Shown in pieces: positions 1 through 9,192 of a DNA stretch of 64,000 nt (its first letter is position 1; each line of letters begins with the position of its first letter). The stretch is from Bacteroidota bacterium (GTDB taxonomy: Bacteria; Bacteroidota; Bacteroidia; Chitinophagales; LD1), in the NCBI GenBank assembly GCA_016715625.1, contig JADJZU010000003.1, forward strand, positions 124,001-188,000, written 5' to 3'. The notes under the pieces were generated by a model. That model was not told the origin of the DNA and did not search any database. It worked only from the letters and a program-made list of their open reading frames with translations. A program made the translations under genes and the position numbers.

Positions 1-618
1 CAGGTCGCTACCTTCTTTTTTCAATACGCCAATTACTTTCAGTTGCACTCCATTTACTTTAATTTCGGAGCCCTCCACATTTCTACTATCGCCAAACAAG
101 GACTCCGCTACATTGGCCCCAATAAGTGCCACCGCCTGTGCCCCGTTACTTTCACCGGTTGTAAAATAGCGCCCCTGTGTAAACTCCAGGTTTTTGATTT
201 TATCGTAATCAAATGTAACGCCCTGAATAGATGCCCCTTCAGCCATGGCATCACCGGCCAATACATTCGAATTGCCTGCGAGATAAATCATGGCACTGGC
301 CTTGGCACCCTTTACGCGCTCCTGAAGTTGCTCCAATTCGCGTCTGTTGGCCGCGGGACGGTTTAAATATCTCCACCACTCGTAGTTTTCGCTCCAGATC
401 CAGGGCCATTTCTGAATGTATAGAATATCGTTTCCAAACGAGGCAAGGCTCTTTTGAATATTCATCTCCAGCGAGTTAACTGCGGTGCGCACAGATATGA
501 TACACAAAATGCCAATGGTGATGCCTAATAGCGAAAGAAACGAGCGCAACTTGGCGGCACGTATCTCTTCAAAGGATAGAATAAAACTTTGCCGAAGAAT
601 CTGAAGGAATGTAGACAC
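1..618 (-). CDS. MacB/FtsX-type ABC transporter permease, C-terminus cut by window start
   Basis: The first 206 residues of an ABC exporter permease are present; the rest lies left of the window. Reading from the GTG at 618-616, the protein opens with a short cytoplasmic stretch, one hydrophobic segment (about residues 20-38, around the text LSLLGITIGIL) and then a periplasmic MacB_PCD-like domain ending inside a strand around GVLKKEG. Family members are inner-membrane permeases that work with a separate ATPase in lipoprotein, peptide or macrolide export. GTG is the only plausible start because an in-frame TAG lies four codons upstream. The gene is divergent from queA. The substrate cannot be inferred. 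Confidence 0.88.
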   Translation of the reverse strand, partial: MSTFLQILRQSFILSFEEIRAAKLRSFLSLLGITIGILCIISVRTAVNSLEMNIQKSLASFGNDILYIQKWPWIWSENYEWWRYLNRPAANRRELEQLQERVKGAKASAMIYLAGNSNVLAGDAMAEGASIQGVTFDYDKIKNLEFTQGRYFTTGESNGAQAVALIGANVAESLFGDSRNVEGSEIKVNGVQLKVIGVLKKEGSDL

Positions 619-719
619 AGCGCAAACCTAAGAAAATCTTAAAGCGACCGGCAAGTCTTGTTAAGCGAAATTGCGGCTGATTTGCAAATGATTTAATTCG
701 AAGACAAACCGATATTTCC

Positions 720-749
720 TTGCTTTTAAGCGCTGGAAGTTTACATTTG
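720..749 (+). promoter_or_regulatory. Bacteroidota-type sigma-A promoter of queA
   Basis: TTG at 720-722 and TACATTTG at 742-749 are separated by 19 bp, matching the Bacteroidota -33 (TTTG/TTG) and -7 (TAnnTTTG) boxes. Transcription would start near 755, about 58 nt upstream of the queA ATG. This is by pattern only. Confidence 0.55.
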
Positions 750-813
750 CCCTCCCAAATTTCAGAAGCGTTCTGAAGATTTGAATTCCGTAAAATTCAA
801 AACCAAATTATCC

Positions 814-1863
814 ATGAAACTATCCAGTTTTAACTTTACTATACCCAAAGATGGTGTAGCCCTCTACCCGGCCAAAAATCGCGATGAAAGCAAACTGATG
901 ATCATCGACCGAAAAACCGGAAAAATCGAACACAAGAAATTTCATCAGATTATCAACTACTTCGGAGATGGTGATGTCATGATTTTGAACAATACCAAAG
1001 TATTTCCGGCTCGCCTGTATGGCACTAAAGAGAAAACAGGAGCCAAAATTGAAGTTTTCCTGTTGCGCGAATTGAACGCCAAGAGCTTTTTGTGGGATGT
1101 GTTGGTAGATCCGGCCCGCAAAATACGGGTGGGTAATAAATTGTATTTTGGAGAGAATGATGAGTTGATTGCTGAAGTGGTAGACAACACCACCAGCCGT
1201 GGAAGAACAATTCGTTTCCTGTTTGATGGAGAGCACGACAAATTCAAAAAAATACTTTACGGCTTGGGAGAAACTCCACTACCAAAATACATCAAGCGTC
1301 CGGTGGAGCCCATGGATGCGGAGCGTTTTCAGACGGTGTATGCCAAAGTGGAAGGAGCGGTATCGGCCCCCACATCCGGAATGCATTTTAGCCGCGAATT
1401 GCTGAAAAGAATGGAAATCAAAGGCGTTGAGCTGGCCGAAATTACCATGCACACCGGCTTGGGAACTTTCCGTACCATAGATGTAGAAGATTTATCGAAG
1501 CATAGAATGGATGCCGAGGAAATGATGATTGGCGAGCGAGCTGTAAAAATCGTGAATGAGGCAAAAGACAAAGGCAAAAGAATATGCGCAGTGGGCACTA
1601 CCACTACCCGTGCTGTAGAATCGGCTGTTTCTGCCGAGCGATACCTTAAGACCTTCAACGGATGGACCAATCTTTTTATTCATCCACCACACGACTTTTG
1701 CGTTCCTAACGCTATGTTGACGAACTTCCATCAACCCAAATCCAGCCTATTGATTATGACTGCTGCCTTTGGCGGATACGACTTAATTATGAAAGCATAC
1801 GAAGTAGCCATTAAGGAGAAATATAAATTCCTGACCTATGGCGATGCCATGCTTATTCTCTAA
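814..1863 (+). CDS. queA: S-adenosylmethionine:tRNA ribosyltransferase-isomerase
   Basis: QueA transfers the ribosyl part of SAM to the preQ1 base in tRNA, giving epoxyqueuosine, the penultimate step of queuosine synthesis in the cytoplasm. The 349-residue protein is close to the usual length and carries the family blocks [39 protein letters not shown] and the C-terminal [11 protein letters not shown]. The ATG at 814 is preferred over an upstream in-frame TTG at 781 because family proteins begin at about MKLSSFNF. It appears monocistronic, with a promoter at 720-749 and a hairpin terminator right behind it. Confidence 0.96.
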   Translation: MKLSSFNFTIPKDGVALYPAKNRDESKLMIIDRKTGKIEHKKFHQIINYFGDGDVMILNNTKVFPARLYGTKEKTGAKIEVFLLRELNAKSFLWDVLVDPARKIRVGNKLYFGENDELIAEVVDNTTSRGRTIRFLFDGEHDKFKKILYGLGETPLPKYIKRPVEPMDAERFQTVYAKVEGAVSAPTSGMHFSRELLKRMEIKGVELAEITMHTGLGTFRTIDVEDLSKHRMDAEEMMIGERAVKIVNEAKDKGKRICAVGTTTTRAVESAVSAERYLKTFNGWTNLFIHPPHDFCVPNAMLTNFHQPKSSLLIMTAAFGGYDLIMKAYEVAIKEKYKFLTYGDAMLIL

Positions 1864-1881
1864 GCCGAAAATTTTAAGTTT

Positions 1882-1908
1882 AAAAACCATCTCTTTGAGA
1901 TGGTTTTT
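1882..1908 (+). terminator. Rho-independent terminator after queA
   Basis: A 12-bp stem (AAAAACCATCTC / GAGATGGTTTTT) with a TTT loop is followed by further T-rich sequence, 18 nt after the queA stop. Confidence 0.9.
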
Positions 1909-1949
1909 ATTTTTATTGTGCATTACAGGTTTCTAAAAAATTTTGTAAA

Positions 1950-4265
1950 GTGGCAAAACAAAACAATAACAAACGGGGAACTACAACCGGCAAGTCTGTA
2001 GCGGTGGATACCACTGTGACTTCGCAAGAGCAGCAGCCGGCTAAAAGCAAAACGTTAAAGCAATTACCTTATCTCATCATTTTTGTATTCACCTGTTTAA
2101 TATACAGCAACACTTTACAAAACAGGTTTGCCATTGATGATGTGATTGTATATACCGACAATCAGTTTACCAAACGAGGCACTGCGGGCATTAAAGACCA
2201 TTTTACGCACGACATGTTCGAAGGTTTTTTCGGAGAGCGGGGAGCCAAACTGGTGAGTGGAGGACGTTATCGTCCGTTAAGTATGGCTACCTTCTCGGTA
2301 GAATATGAAATATCTCGCAAAATGCGGGGCGATAAGCGCGATGTGATTGACGATAAAAACGTAATTATTGGAGATACAGACCCTTATTTAAATCCATTTA
2401 TAGGTCATGCCATCAACATTTTACTCTTTGCCATTACCTGCATGCTTATCTTCTATCTGCTGAGTATGCTCATACCAAAAGTAATTTCGTATCAAACGCC
2501 AATCGGTAGTCTGGGTATCGGCATTGCATTTATTGCCTCCTTACTTTACGCTGCACACCCCTTGCATACCGAAGCTGTTTCAAATATTAAAGGAAGAGAC
2601 GAGGTGATGTGTATGCTTTTTGCGGTGCTATCCATTGTAGCATCGGTTAAATATGTTCGCACCAATAACCCATTACATTTGGTGTGGGGGGTAGCGGTCT
2701 ATTTTCTGTCATTGTTGAGTAAAGAGAATGCGGTTACATTTTTTGCGTTGATTCCGCTTACCTTTTTCTTTTTTACGCAGGCAAAGCCAAAGCAATATGC
2801 CATCACCTTGGCCAGCTATTTAATCCCCTTTGTCATTTTTCTTTTTCTTCGTTCGCAATACACACAAGCCGGGCTAACACAAGACTCTCCGGAAATTTTA
2901 AACAACCCGTTTTTAAATGCTACACTCGGGCAGCGATACGGCACTACAGTGCTTACCTTCTTATATTATTTCAAGTTGATGATACTGCCTCATCCACTTA
3001 CACACGACTATTACTTCGATAAAATTCCGTTAGTCAGCTTTGGTGATCCGATGGTATTGTTGTCGTTATTGGTCACTGTAGGTCTCGTTGTCTTTGCGCT
3101 GCTAAAATTGAAAGAAAAAAACCTTGCGGCTTATGGTATCCTATTCTACTTCATCACTTTTTCGGTAGCCTCTAACGTGCTGTTCACGGTAGGTGTTTTA
3201 ATGAACGAGCGCTTTATTTACATGAGTTCGCTGGGCTACTGTATCGTGCTGGCTTATTTGCTGGTCAATTATGTGAAAGATAAAAGAGTAATGCTGGCAT
3301 CCTTGTTGGTTATTTTATCACTTTACTCTTTTAAAACATACGCCCGCAATTTCGATTGGCTCGATAGTTTTACGCTGTTCAGAAAAGATCAGCATGTCAG
3401 TTACAATTCGGCTAAGATTCAAACCTCTGTAGGTGGCGACTTAACAAAAGCCGCTGATTCAGATATTTCTTCCTTAAGGGATAGCGGAGTAATTAAAACA
3501 ATACTGCGCGATCTAAATCCAGCTATAGACGATGCCACGCTGAACGCTATCAATATGGCTCCGGACAGCACCATCCGAAACTTACTTTTGGATTCCTCTA
3601 TCGCTCACTTGAACGAAGCCATCCGAATCTATCCCAACCATAGTAATGCCTGGTTACTCTTGGGGAATGCCGTTTATAAACGCACCAAAAGCGCAGCACA
3701 GGTTATTCCCATATACGAGAATGCCGGCCGGTTCAGAGTGGGAGGCTACTATGATGCCTACTTCAATTTAGGGGTGGTTTATAATGAAACAAACCGTGCC
3801 GATTCTGCCCGCGTCAATTTACTTCGTGCCTTAACCATGAAGCCTGAAAACATGGAGTGTCGTTTTTTACTGGCACAAGCGCATGCCAAACTAAACAACC
3901 CCGACTCTGTAAACTACTGGCTGGCTCGTGGCAGCGAAGTGAAAAAACCGGATGCCAATGATTACTACCTGATAGGTACTGCATTTGGTAAGGTGGGCGG
4001 CAACTTACCTATGGCTATTGCCTTCCTGAACAAAGCTGTGGAACTAAATCCAAAGGTGGAATTGTATTGGGAGGATTTGGGCGTTGCTTACGGCATTAGC
4101 GGACAAATTGATTTGGCAATTGCTACTGCTCAAAAACTAATCGCCCTCAATCCTAAATATCCGGCAGCCTACATGAACTTATCAGTTAGTTATCGCAACA
4201 AAGGTGACATCCAGCAGGCCGATGCCTACCTGGCAAAGTACCGTGAACTAACAGGCGGAAAATAA
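1950..4265 (+). CDS. Polytopic GT-C-like membrane protein with C-terminal TPR repeats
   Basis: A 771-residue inner-membrane protein with a Lys/Gln-rich N-terminal tail (about 1-45), roughly ten or more membrane helices (about 46-480) and a soluble C-terminal TPR region (about 540-770). The loop after the first helix has an acidic pair (FAIDDVIVY), and AAHPLHTEAVSNIKGRDE follows further on. This arrangement resembles the TMTC/DUF1736 group of GT-C glycosyltransferases, which use polyprenyl-phosphate sugars on the outer face; the repeats would bind the acceptor. Activity is inferred from architecture alone. The start is a GTG with no strong ribosome site. It converges on the isomerase gene with a 3-nt gap. 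Confidence 0.8.
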   Translation: MAKQNNNKRGTTTGKSVAVDTTVTSQEQQPAKSKTLKQLPYLIIFVFTCLIYSNTLQNRFAIDDVIVYTDNQFTKRGTAGIKDHFTHDMFEGFFGERGAKLVSGGRYRPLSMATFSVEYEISRKMRGDKRDVIDDKNVIIGDTDPYLNPFIGHAINILLFAITCMLIFYLLSMLIPKVISYQTPIGSLGIGIAFIASLLYAAHPLHTEAVSNIKGRDEVMCMLFAVLSIVASVKYVRTNNPLHLVWGVAVYFLSLLSKENAVTFFALIPLTFFFFTQAKPKQYAITLASYLIPFVIFLFLRSQYTQAGLTQDSPEILNNPFLNATLGQRYGTTVLTFLYYFKLMILPHPLTHDYYFDKIPLVSFGDPMVLLSLLVTVGLVVFALLKLKEKNLAAYGILFYFITFSVASNVLFTVGVLMNERFIYMSSLGYCIVLAYLLVNYVKDKRVMLASLLVILSLYSFKTYARNFDWLDSFTLFRKDQHVSYNSAKIQTSVGGDLTKAADSDISSLRDSGVIKTILRDLNPAIDDATLNAINMAPDSTIRNLLLDSSIAHLNEAIRIYPNHSNAWLLLGNAVYKRTKSAAQVIPIYENAGRFRVGGYYDAYFNLGVVYNETNRADSARVNLLRALTMKPENMECRFLLAQAHAKLNNPDSVNYWLARGSEVKKPDANDYYLIGTAFGKVGGNLPMAIAFLNKAVELNPKVELYWEDLGVAYGISGQIDLAIATAQKLIALNPKYPAAYMNLSVSYRNKGDIQQADAYLAKYRELTGGK

Positions 4266-4268
4266 AAT

Positions 4269-5258
4269 CTATTGAATAGAAGAAAGATGATTCTTCAGAT
4301 TGGTAAGTATAGTTACCTCCACGGCATCGTATTCTAATTGCTGCGCCAGGTAGCAGGACAACCAATCGCCAAAGTGAATGAAGTAGAAATGACGTTCCAT
4401 ACTATCGGAGCCTTTAGCTACTAATTCATATACCTGAGACGAAACTTCCTGAATGGCCTTTTTAGTAAACTCCATGCGAAGAGTGTTGCGTGGATTTTCA
4501 TCGGCTGTACGGAAGAATAACAGTGCCAGATTTTCGTTGCGCTCTTTCCAACCTACCAATTCATTATGATTTACTTCCGGAAACACATTGTACCAACAAT
4601 GCATTTTAGAGTTCTCATTTATCTGCTGCTTTAAACGCAGAGCGGTGCTTTCGTATTTATCTTCGGCATAAAGAATCACTACTTTCTTTTTAACTAAAGT
4701 AGCGAGCTCGTAACTCGCTTTTTTAATTTCTTCCTGCTGCGATTCTAAAAAGTCGGCCACGCGCATAAAGTCCTGAATAAATGAATCGCTGATGAGTTGA
4801 TAATGTTTTAATACAAAGAACAACTGAATAGAAGAATAACCCAGACATGCCCGGGGAGGAAAACCGGAAGGGATAAGCACTAAATCGAAATGATTGGCAC
4901 GGGCAATCTGCTCCAGTTTGCCACCGGCTGTGATGCACACCGGATGAAAGCCTTTCGCTATAGCCTCCTGCGCATTGGCAATAGCTTCTTCGGTGTTGCC
5001 GGAGTAAGAGCAAAGAATCAACAGCGTTTGTGCATCCACAAATGCAGGCAACGCATACCCTTTGCATACTACCACAGGAACAGGCAAAGTGTCTTTCATT
5101 AACTCCTTTAACAGATCGCCACCGATACCCGAGCCGCCTAGTCCACATACTACAATGTTCTTGATACCGGCCGGGTAAGTCGCAGTAAACTGTGCAGCCT
5201 TCCCTATCTCGAGTGCTTTGCGAATCTGTTCCGGAAAATCTCTCACTAAATCAATCAT
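4269..5258 (-). CDS. Bifunctional phosphoglucose/phosphomannose isomerase (SIS family)
   Basis: This 329-residue protein interconverts glucose-6-phosphate or mannose-6-phosphate with fructose-6-phosphate in the cytoplasm. It has two SIS-type sugar-isomerase halves: the phosphosugar-binding loop GLGGSGIGGDLL near residue 39, the SYSGNTEEAI motif near 83, and the C-terminal bact-PGI block with PEVNHNELVGW, whose Glu and His are the expected catalytic residues. The short length is typical of the archaeal/bacterial bifunctional class rather than classical Pgi. It could supply mannose or fructose phosphates for surface polysaccharide. Which sugar dominates cannot be told from sequence. Confidence 0.9.
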   Translation of the reverse strand: MIDLVRDFPEQIRKALEIGKAAQFTATYPAGIKNIVVCGLGGSGIGGDLLKELMKDTLPVPVVVCKGYALPAFVDAQTLLILCSYSGNTEEAIANAQEAIAKGFHPVCITAGGKLEQIARANHFDLVLIPSGFPPRACLGYSSIQLFFVLKHYQLISDSFIQDFMRVADFLESQQEEIKKASYELATLVKKKVVILYAEDKYESTALRLKQQINENSKMHCWYNVFPEVNHNELVGWKERNENLALLFFRTADENPRNTLRMEFTKKAIQEVSSQVYELVAKGSDSMERHFYFIHFGDWLSCYLAQQLEYDAVEVTILTNLKNHLSSIQ

Positions 5259-5315
5259 GGCTAAACTTTAAATCACAAATAAATAAAAGGCAAACTTATT
5301 AAAAAGAGCACCGCA

Positions 5316-6233
5316 TCACTTTTGCCCGCTTGAATTATACCGCGGATGAAATTGCTGTATTGTGCTGCGAAGGAAATCTCTGTCTAAATGCGTATAGATT
5401 TCAGTAGTAGTAATGGAGGCATGGCCCAGCATTTCCTGAACAGCTCGTAAATCGGCACCTCCCTCTATAAGATGTGTGGCAAAAGAATGGCGAAAGGTAT
5501 GTGGTGAAATAATTTTCTGCAACCCAATTTTCGCTGCACATTCTTTTATAACCAGAAAGACATACATCCTCGACAAACGAGAACCTCTTCTGTTTAAAAA
5601 GAGAACATCCTCCTCTCCTTTTTTAATATCTACATGCACGCGCACCAAATCTTTGTATGTTTTAATGCTGCCGGCTGCCTGTGAACCAATAGGGACTAAT
5701 CGTTCCTTATCGCCCTTCCCAATTACTTTGATAAAGTCCACATCCAAAAAAAGATCCGATATTTTTAAGTTAATGATTTCACTCACGCGCAACCCACAAC
5801 TATATAATACCTCGACCATAGCGCGGTTTCTGGTACCTTCGGGCGTGCTCAAATCAATGGAATTCAAAATCGCATTTACTTCCTCCACCGATAGCGTATC
5901 GGGCAATTTACGGGCAATTTTGGGAGCCGAAATCAACTCCGATGGATTGGTCTGCATCACATCTTCCATCAGAAGATACTTATAAAAAGCCTTGATGCCG
6001 GCTATGATACGTGCCTGCGAGGCAGCATCTAAACCCAGCTCGTGGATGGCGGCAATAAATTTCTCTAAGTCCGAATGTGAAATCTGCTGAGGAGAAAGCG
6101 GTGGCTGCACCGATAAAGCATAGTTCTCCAGCTTCATTACATCGCGCAGATAAGCCTCCACCGTATTGGCACTCTGCGATTTTTCCAATTGCAGATACGA
6201 TTGAAAACCTTTGATGTAACTTTTCCAACTCAC
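5316..6233 (-). CDS. xerD: Tyrosine recombinase XerD
   Basis: Site-specific recombinase that resolves chromosome dimers at dif with XerC. The N-terminal SAM-like core-binding domain (about 1-95) is followed by the catalytic domain with the Arg in SCGLRVSEI, the H-x-x-R box SPHTFRHSFATHL, the second His in LGHASITTTEIYTH and the catalytic Tyr there. I place the start at the GTG at 6233-6231, giving 305 residues, the normal XerD length; an ATG at 6290 would add 19 unlike residues and run into the aroQ leader. With this start, 62 nt separate it from divergent aroQ. XerC and XerD are hard to separate by eye, and a phage-type integrase is unlikely given the core neighbours. Confidence 0.9.
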   Translation of the reverse strand: MSWKSYIKGFQSYLQLEKSQSANTVEAYLRDVMKLENYALSVQPPLSPQQISHSDLEKFIAAIHELGLDAASQARIIAGIKAFYKYLLMEDVMQTNPSELISAPKIARKLPDTLSVEEVNAILNSIDLSTPEGTRNRAMVEVLYSCGLRVSEIINLKISDLFLDVDFIKVIGKGDKERLVPIGSQAAGSIKTYKDLVRVHVDIKKGEEDVLFLNRRGSRLSRMYVFLVIKECAAKIGLQKIISPHTFRHSFATHLIEGGADLRAVQEMLGHASITTTEIYTHLDRDFLRSTIQQFHPRYNSSGQK

Positions 6234-6295
6234 TTTGCAATTGTAGGCGGCTCCTGCTACATTGCACACCTGATTTACAAACATTGTCACCTTAT

Positions 6296-6721
6296 ATGAG
6301 TAGTAAGAAAATCATCATTATCAATGGCCCGAACATTAACCTGATTGGCACCCGCGAACCGGACATTTACGGAGATGTCAGTTTTTCGGAATTCTTTGAG
6401 GATATAAAAGAGGTATACAGCGATGAAGTTCAACTACTGCATTTTCAATCAAACATTGAAGGTGAGTTAATAGATAAAATTCAGGAGGTGGGTTTTAGTT
6501 TTCATGGCATTATTCTGAATGCCGGGGGCTACACGCACACCAGCGTGGCACTGCGCGATGCCGTGGCAGCCGTAAAAACACCGGTGATTGAAGTCCACAT
6601 CAGTAATCCATACAGCCGCGAAGAGTTTCGCCAAAAATCTTTGCTCAGCGGAGTATGCAAAGGGATTATTGCCGGCTTCGGCTTAGAAAGCTATGTGCTG
6701 GCCATTGATTCGTTTCTGTAA
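6296..6721 (+). CDS. aroQ: Type II 3-dehydroquinate dehydratase
   Basis: Cytoplasmic enzyme of the shikimate pathway that converts 3-dehydroquinate to 3-dehydroshikimate by trans elimination. The 141 residues match the family length. Diagnostic blocks are NGPNINLIGTREPDIYG (with the catalytic Tyr), NAGGYTHTSVALRDA and VIEVHISNPYSREEFR. The ATG at 6296 is chosen over an upstream in-frame TTG at 6284 because the fold begins at KKIIIING. It lies three bases upstream of the deacetylase gene and appears to lead a short operon with it and tatD. Confidence 0.95.
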   Translation: MSSKKIIIINGPNINLIGTREPDIYGDVSFSEFFEDIKEVYSDEVQLLHFQSNIEGELIDKIQEVGFSFHGIILNAGGYTHTSVALRDAVAAVKTPVIEVHISNPYSREEFRQKSLLSGVCKGIIAGFGLESYVLAIDSFL

Positions 6722-6724
6722 ACC

Positions 6725-7372
6725 ATGGCCATGCTGGACGCACTTCTTTTTACCAAGACACCGCAGTTTGCCAAATCACTTTATCCTGAATGTATTTGGG
6801 ATATTGCGGCACCTTTACCCACCCTGTATCTTACGTTTGATGATGGCCCACAACCCGAAATCACCCCGTTTGTGCTGGATACGCTGGCGAAATACAATGC
6901 CAGGGCTACCTTCTTCTGCGTGGGAAAGAACATCGAAAAACACCCGGAACTTTTTCAGCGGATACTCCGGGAAGGACACTCCGCAGGCAACCATACCTTC
7001 GACCATGTAAACGGATGGAAAACAGAGAATACGCTCTACTACCAAAACATTGAGCATTGCGATAAAACGCTGGCCGAACAGGCTCCCAAAATGAGCAGAC
7101 AGCTCTTCCGCCCACCTTATGGGAAACTGACACCCGCGCAATACCAGAATTTAAAAAGCAAATACCGGATAGTGATGTGGGATGTTTTAAGCTGCGATTT
7201 TGATTTGAGCTGCACCGCTGAAAAGGTTTTACAAAATGTTTTAAAGCATGCAGCGAGCGGCTCCATAGTGGTGATGCACGACAGCCTGAATGCAAAACCG
7301 AAAGTAGAATATGCTTTGCCGCAAATTTTGGAACATTTTTCGGCCAAAGGATTTAGGTTTGACGCGCTATGA
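6725..7372 (+). CDS. NodB-type polysaccharide deacetylase
   Basis: A 215-residue CE4-family deacetylase that removes acetyl (or formyl) groups from sugar polymers such as peptidoglycan or chitin oligomers. The five NodB motifs are visible: YLTFDDGPQP (catalytic Asp and metal Asp), AGNHTFDHV (metal His-x-x-x-His), LFRPPYGKL, MWDVLSCDFD and VVMHDS. There is no obvious signal peptide; the N-terminus is MAMLDALLFTK, so it may be cytoplasmic or membrane-associated. It starts 3 nt after the aroQ stop and overlaps tatD by 4 nt (ATGA), which indicates translational coupling. Confidence 0.92.
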   Translation: MAMLDALLFTKTPQFAKSLYPECIWDIAAPLPTLYLTFDDGPQPEITPFVLDTLAKYNARATFFCVGKNIEKHPELFQRILREGHSAGNHTFDHVNGWKTENTLYYQNIEHCDKTLAEQAPKMSRQLFRPPYGKLTPAQYQNLKSKYRIVMWDVLSCDFDLSCTAEKVLQNVLKHAASGSIVVMHDSLNAKPKVEYALPQILEHFSAKGFRFDAL

Positions 7373-8157
7373 CCTTCGCAGATACCCATTGCCACTTATA
7401 CCTTCCGGATTTTGAACAGGACCTGACAGACGTGATACAGCGTGCTGCCAAGCATGGAGTTCAGAAAATATTTTTGCCGGCTATTGATAACGAATCGCAC
7501 AAAAGCCTTCTGGCGCTGGCTGATAAATTCGGAAAAGATGCCGGCAAGGAAGTGACCATCTACGCCATGATGGGACTACATCCATGCAGCGTAAAAGAAA
7601 ATTACAAAGAGGAATTGGCAATAGTGGAACAGTATTTCGATGCTTCAAAACATCTGGTGGCAGTGGGCGAAATAGGGCTTGACTATTACTGGGACACCAC
7701 CTTTAAGCCACAACAGCAGGAAGTGTTTGACTATCAGATTGCCCTTTCGGTCAGGAAAAATCTTCCCATAGCCATACATAGCCGCAGTTCCACTGCTGAC
7801 TGTATAGAGCAGGTAAGCCATTACAAAGGCAGCGCCAAGGGAATTTTCCATTGCTTTAGTGGCACAGAGGAAGAAGCAAAACAAATCATTGACCTGGGGT
7901 TTTATCTGGGGATTGGTGGAGTGGTCACTTACAAAAACACCAACCTTCGTGAGATTATAAAAGCCGTAGGGCTGCAAAATGTGGTGCTGGAAACGGATGC
8001 GCCTTACCTATCACCGGTGCCGCATCGAGGCAAGCGAAACGAGCCGGCCTATGTATCGCTGGTAGCAGATGCCATTGCCACTACCTTGCAAATGAGCATA
8101 GAAGAAGTGGCCGCCATTACTTCAAAAAATGCCGACACTGTTTTTTCCATTGCTTAA
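7369..8157 (+). CDS. TatD-family metal-dependent hydrolase/DNase
   Basis: A 262-residue TIM-barrel metallohydrolase of the TatD group, with proposed 3'-5' exonuclease and DNA-repair roles. Metal ligands are seen in FADTHCHLY (H-x-H), VGEIGLDYY (Glu), the AIHSRS strand (His), HCFSGTEEEA (His) and VLETDAPYLSP (Asp), followed by the family tail HRGKRNEP. The start codon overlaps the deacetylase stop as ATGA. Cytoplasmic. TatD and YcfH paralogues are not separable here, so no gene symbol is given. Confidence 0.94.
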   Translation: MTFADTHCHLYLPDFEQDLTDVIQRAAKHGVQKIFLPAIDNESHKSLLALADKFGKDAGKEVTIYAMMGLHPCSVKENYKEELAIVEQYFDASKHLVAVGEIGLDYYWDTTFKPQQQEVFDYQIALSVRKNLPIAIHSRSSTADCIEQVSHYKGSAKGIFHCFSGTEEEAKQIIDLGFYLGIGGVVTYKNTNLREIIKAVGLQNVVLETDAPYLSPVPHRGKRNEPAYVSLVADAIATTLQMSIEEVAAITSKNADTVFSIA

Positions 8158-8171
8158 ATAAACCAATACAC

Positions 8172-9026
8172 ATGCAGGAATTTGACAAATGGTGGAATTA
8201 CGCCAAGCCCGAAGAAACGGCCGATAAATTCATGGAGCTGCTCCGGGAATCCTCACCGGAAACAGACTTAAACTATCACCTGCAATTACTCACGCAAATT
8301 GCCCGAACACATAGTTTGCGCAGGAACTTTGCAGAAGCGCATCAACAATTAGATGAGGTTGAAAAGCTGTTGCCTGCTCCTCCCATTACCGCCCATGTTC
8401 GTTATCATTTGGAACGCGGCAGAACCTTTAACTCGGCCGGAGACAAGCAGGAAGCATCCGCTCATTTTGAAAAGGCCGAAAGCATAGCACAAGCCTTACA
8501 GGAAGATTTTTACCGGGTAGATGCCCTGCACATGATGGCTATTGCGAGCCCGGCAGTGGATAGCATGAAACTCAATGAACGCGCCATACAAGTGGCGGAA
8601 GCCTCTAAAGACGAACGAACCAAAAACTGGCTCGGGTCGCTGTACAACAACCTGGGCTGGAGCTATTTTGATTTGGGCAACTACGAGCAGGCACTTCGCA
8701 TTTTTTTACGGGCTTTGCAATGGAGGGAAAGTAAAAATCAGGCTGCGGAAACCTTTCTGGCCAAGTGGTGTGTGGCCCGCACACTTCGCGCCATGGGTAA
8801 AATAGAAGAGGCTATCAAAATTCAATTGGCATTACTGGAAGAAATGATTGAGTCTGAAAATGCCGATGGTTATGTGTATGAGGAACTGGCAGAACTTCAT
8901 CTGCTGAAAAAGGACGATACCTGCAAAATGTATTTTCAGTTTGCTTACAACGAACTCAGTAAAGATGCCTGGCTAACGACACATGAACCCCAAAGAATAG
9001 AGCGCCTGAAACAATTGGCTTCCTGA
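8172..9026 (+). CDS. TPR-repeat protein, function unknown
   Basis: A 284-residue, cytoplasmic-looking protein without signal peptide or membrane segment. It is mostly helical, with TPR-type repeats: a clear one around LGSLYNNLGWSYFDLGNYEQ (about 155-175) and weaker ones on each side. It follows tatD after 14 nt on the same strand and is probably co-transcribed. The family is not recognised beyond the repeat class; a scaffold or regulator role is possible. Confidence 0.75.
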   Translation: MQEFDKWWNYAKPEETADKFMELLRESSPETDLNYHLQLLTQIARTHSLRRNFAEAHQQLDEVEKLLPAPPITAHVRYHLERGRTFNSAGDKQEASAHFEKAESIAQALQEDFYRVDALHMMAIASPAVDSMKLNERAIQVAEASKDERTKNWLGSLYNNLGWSYFDLGNYEQALRIFLRALQWRESKNQAAETFLAKWCVARTLRAMGKIEEAIKIQLALLEEMIESENADGYVYEELAELHLLKKDDTCKMYFQFAYNELSKDAWLTTHEPQRIERLKQLAS

Positions 9027-9192
9027 GTGTGTTTGGTGTTTATTCATTATGCCAATCCATCGTCTGTATTTTTCTTCGAAAGCTCGGCTGGGGCTGCCCG
9101 ATAGAGCATTAAAATCTGTTTACAAAAAGGAACTTTACTCCTGCAAAACATTTCAGCCATTAGTTACATTCGTAGCTGTTTTAAAAAATGAT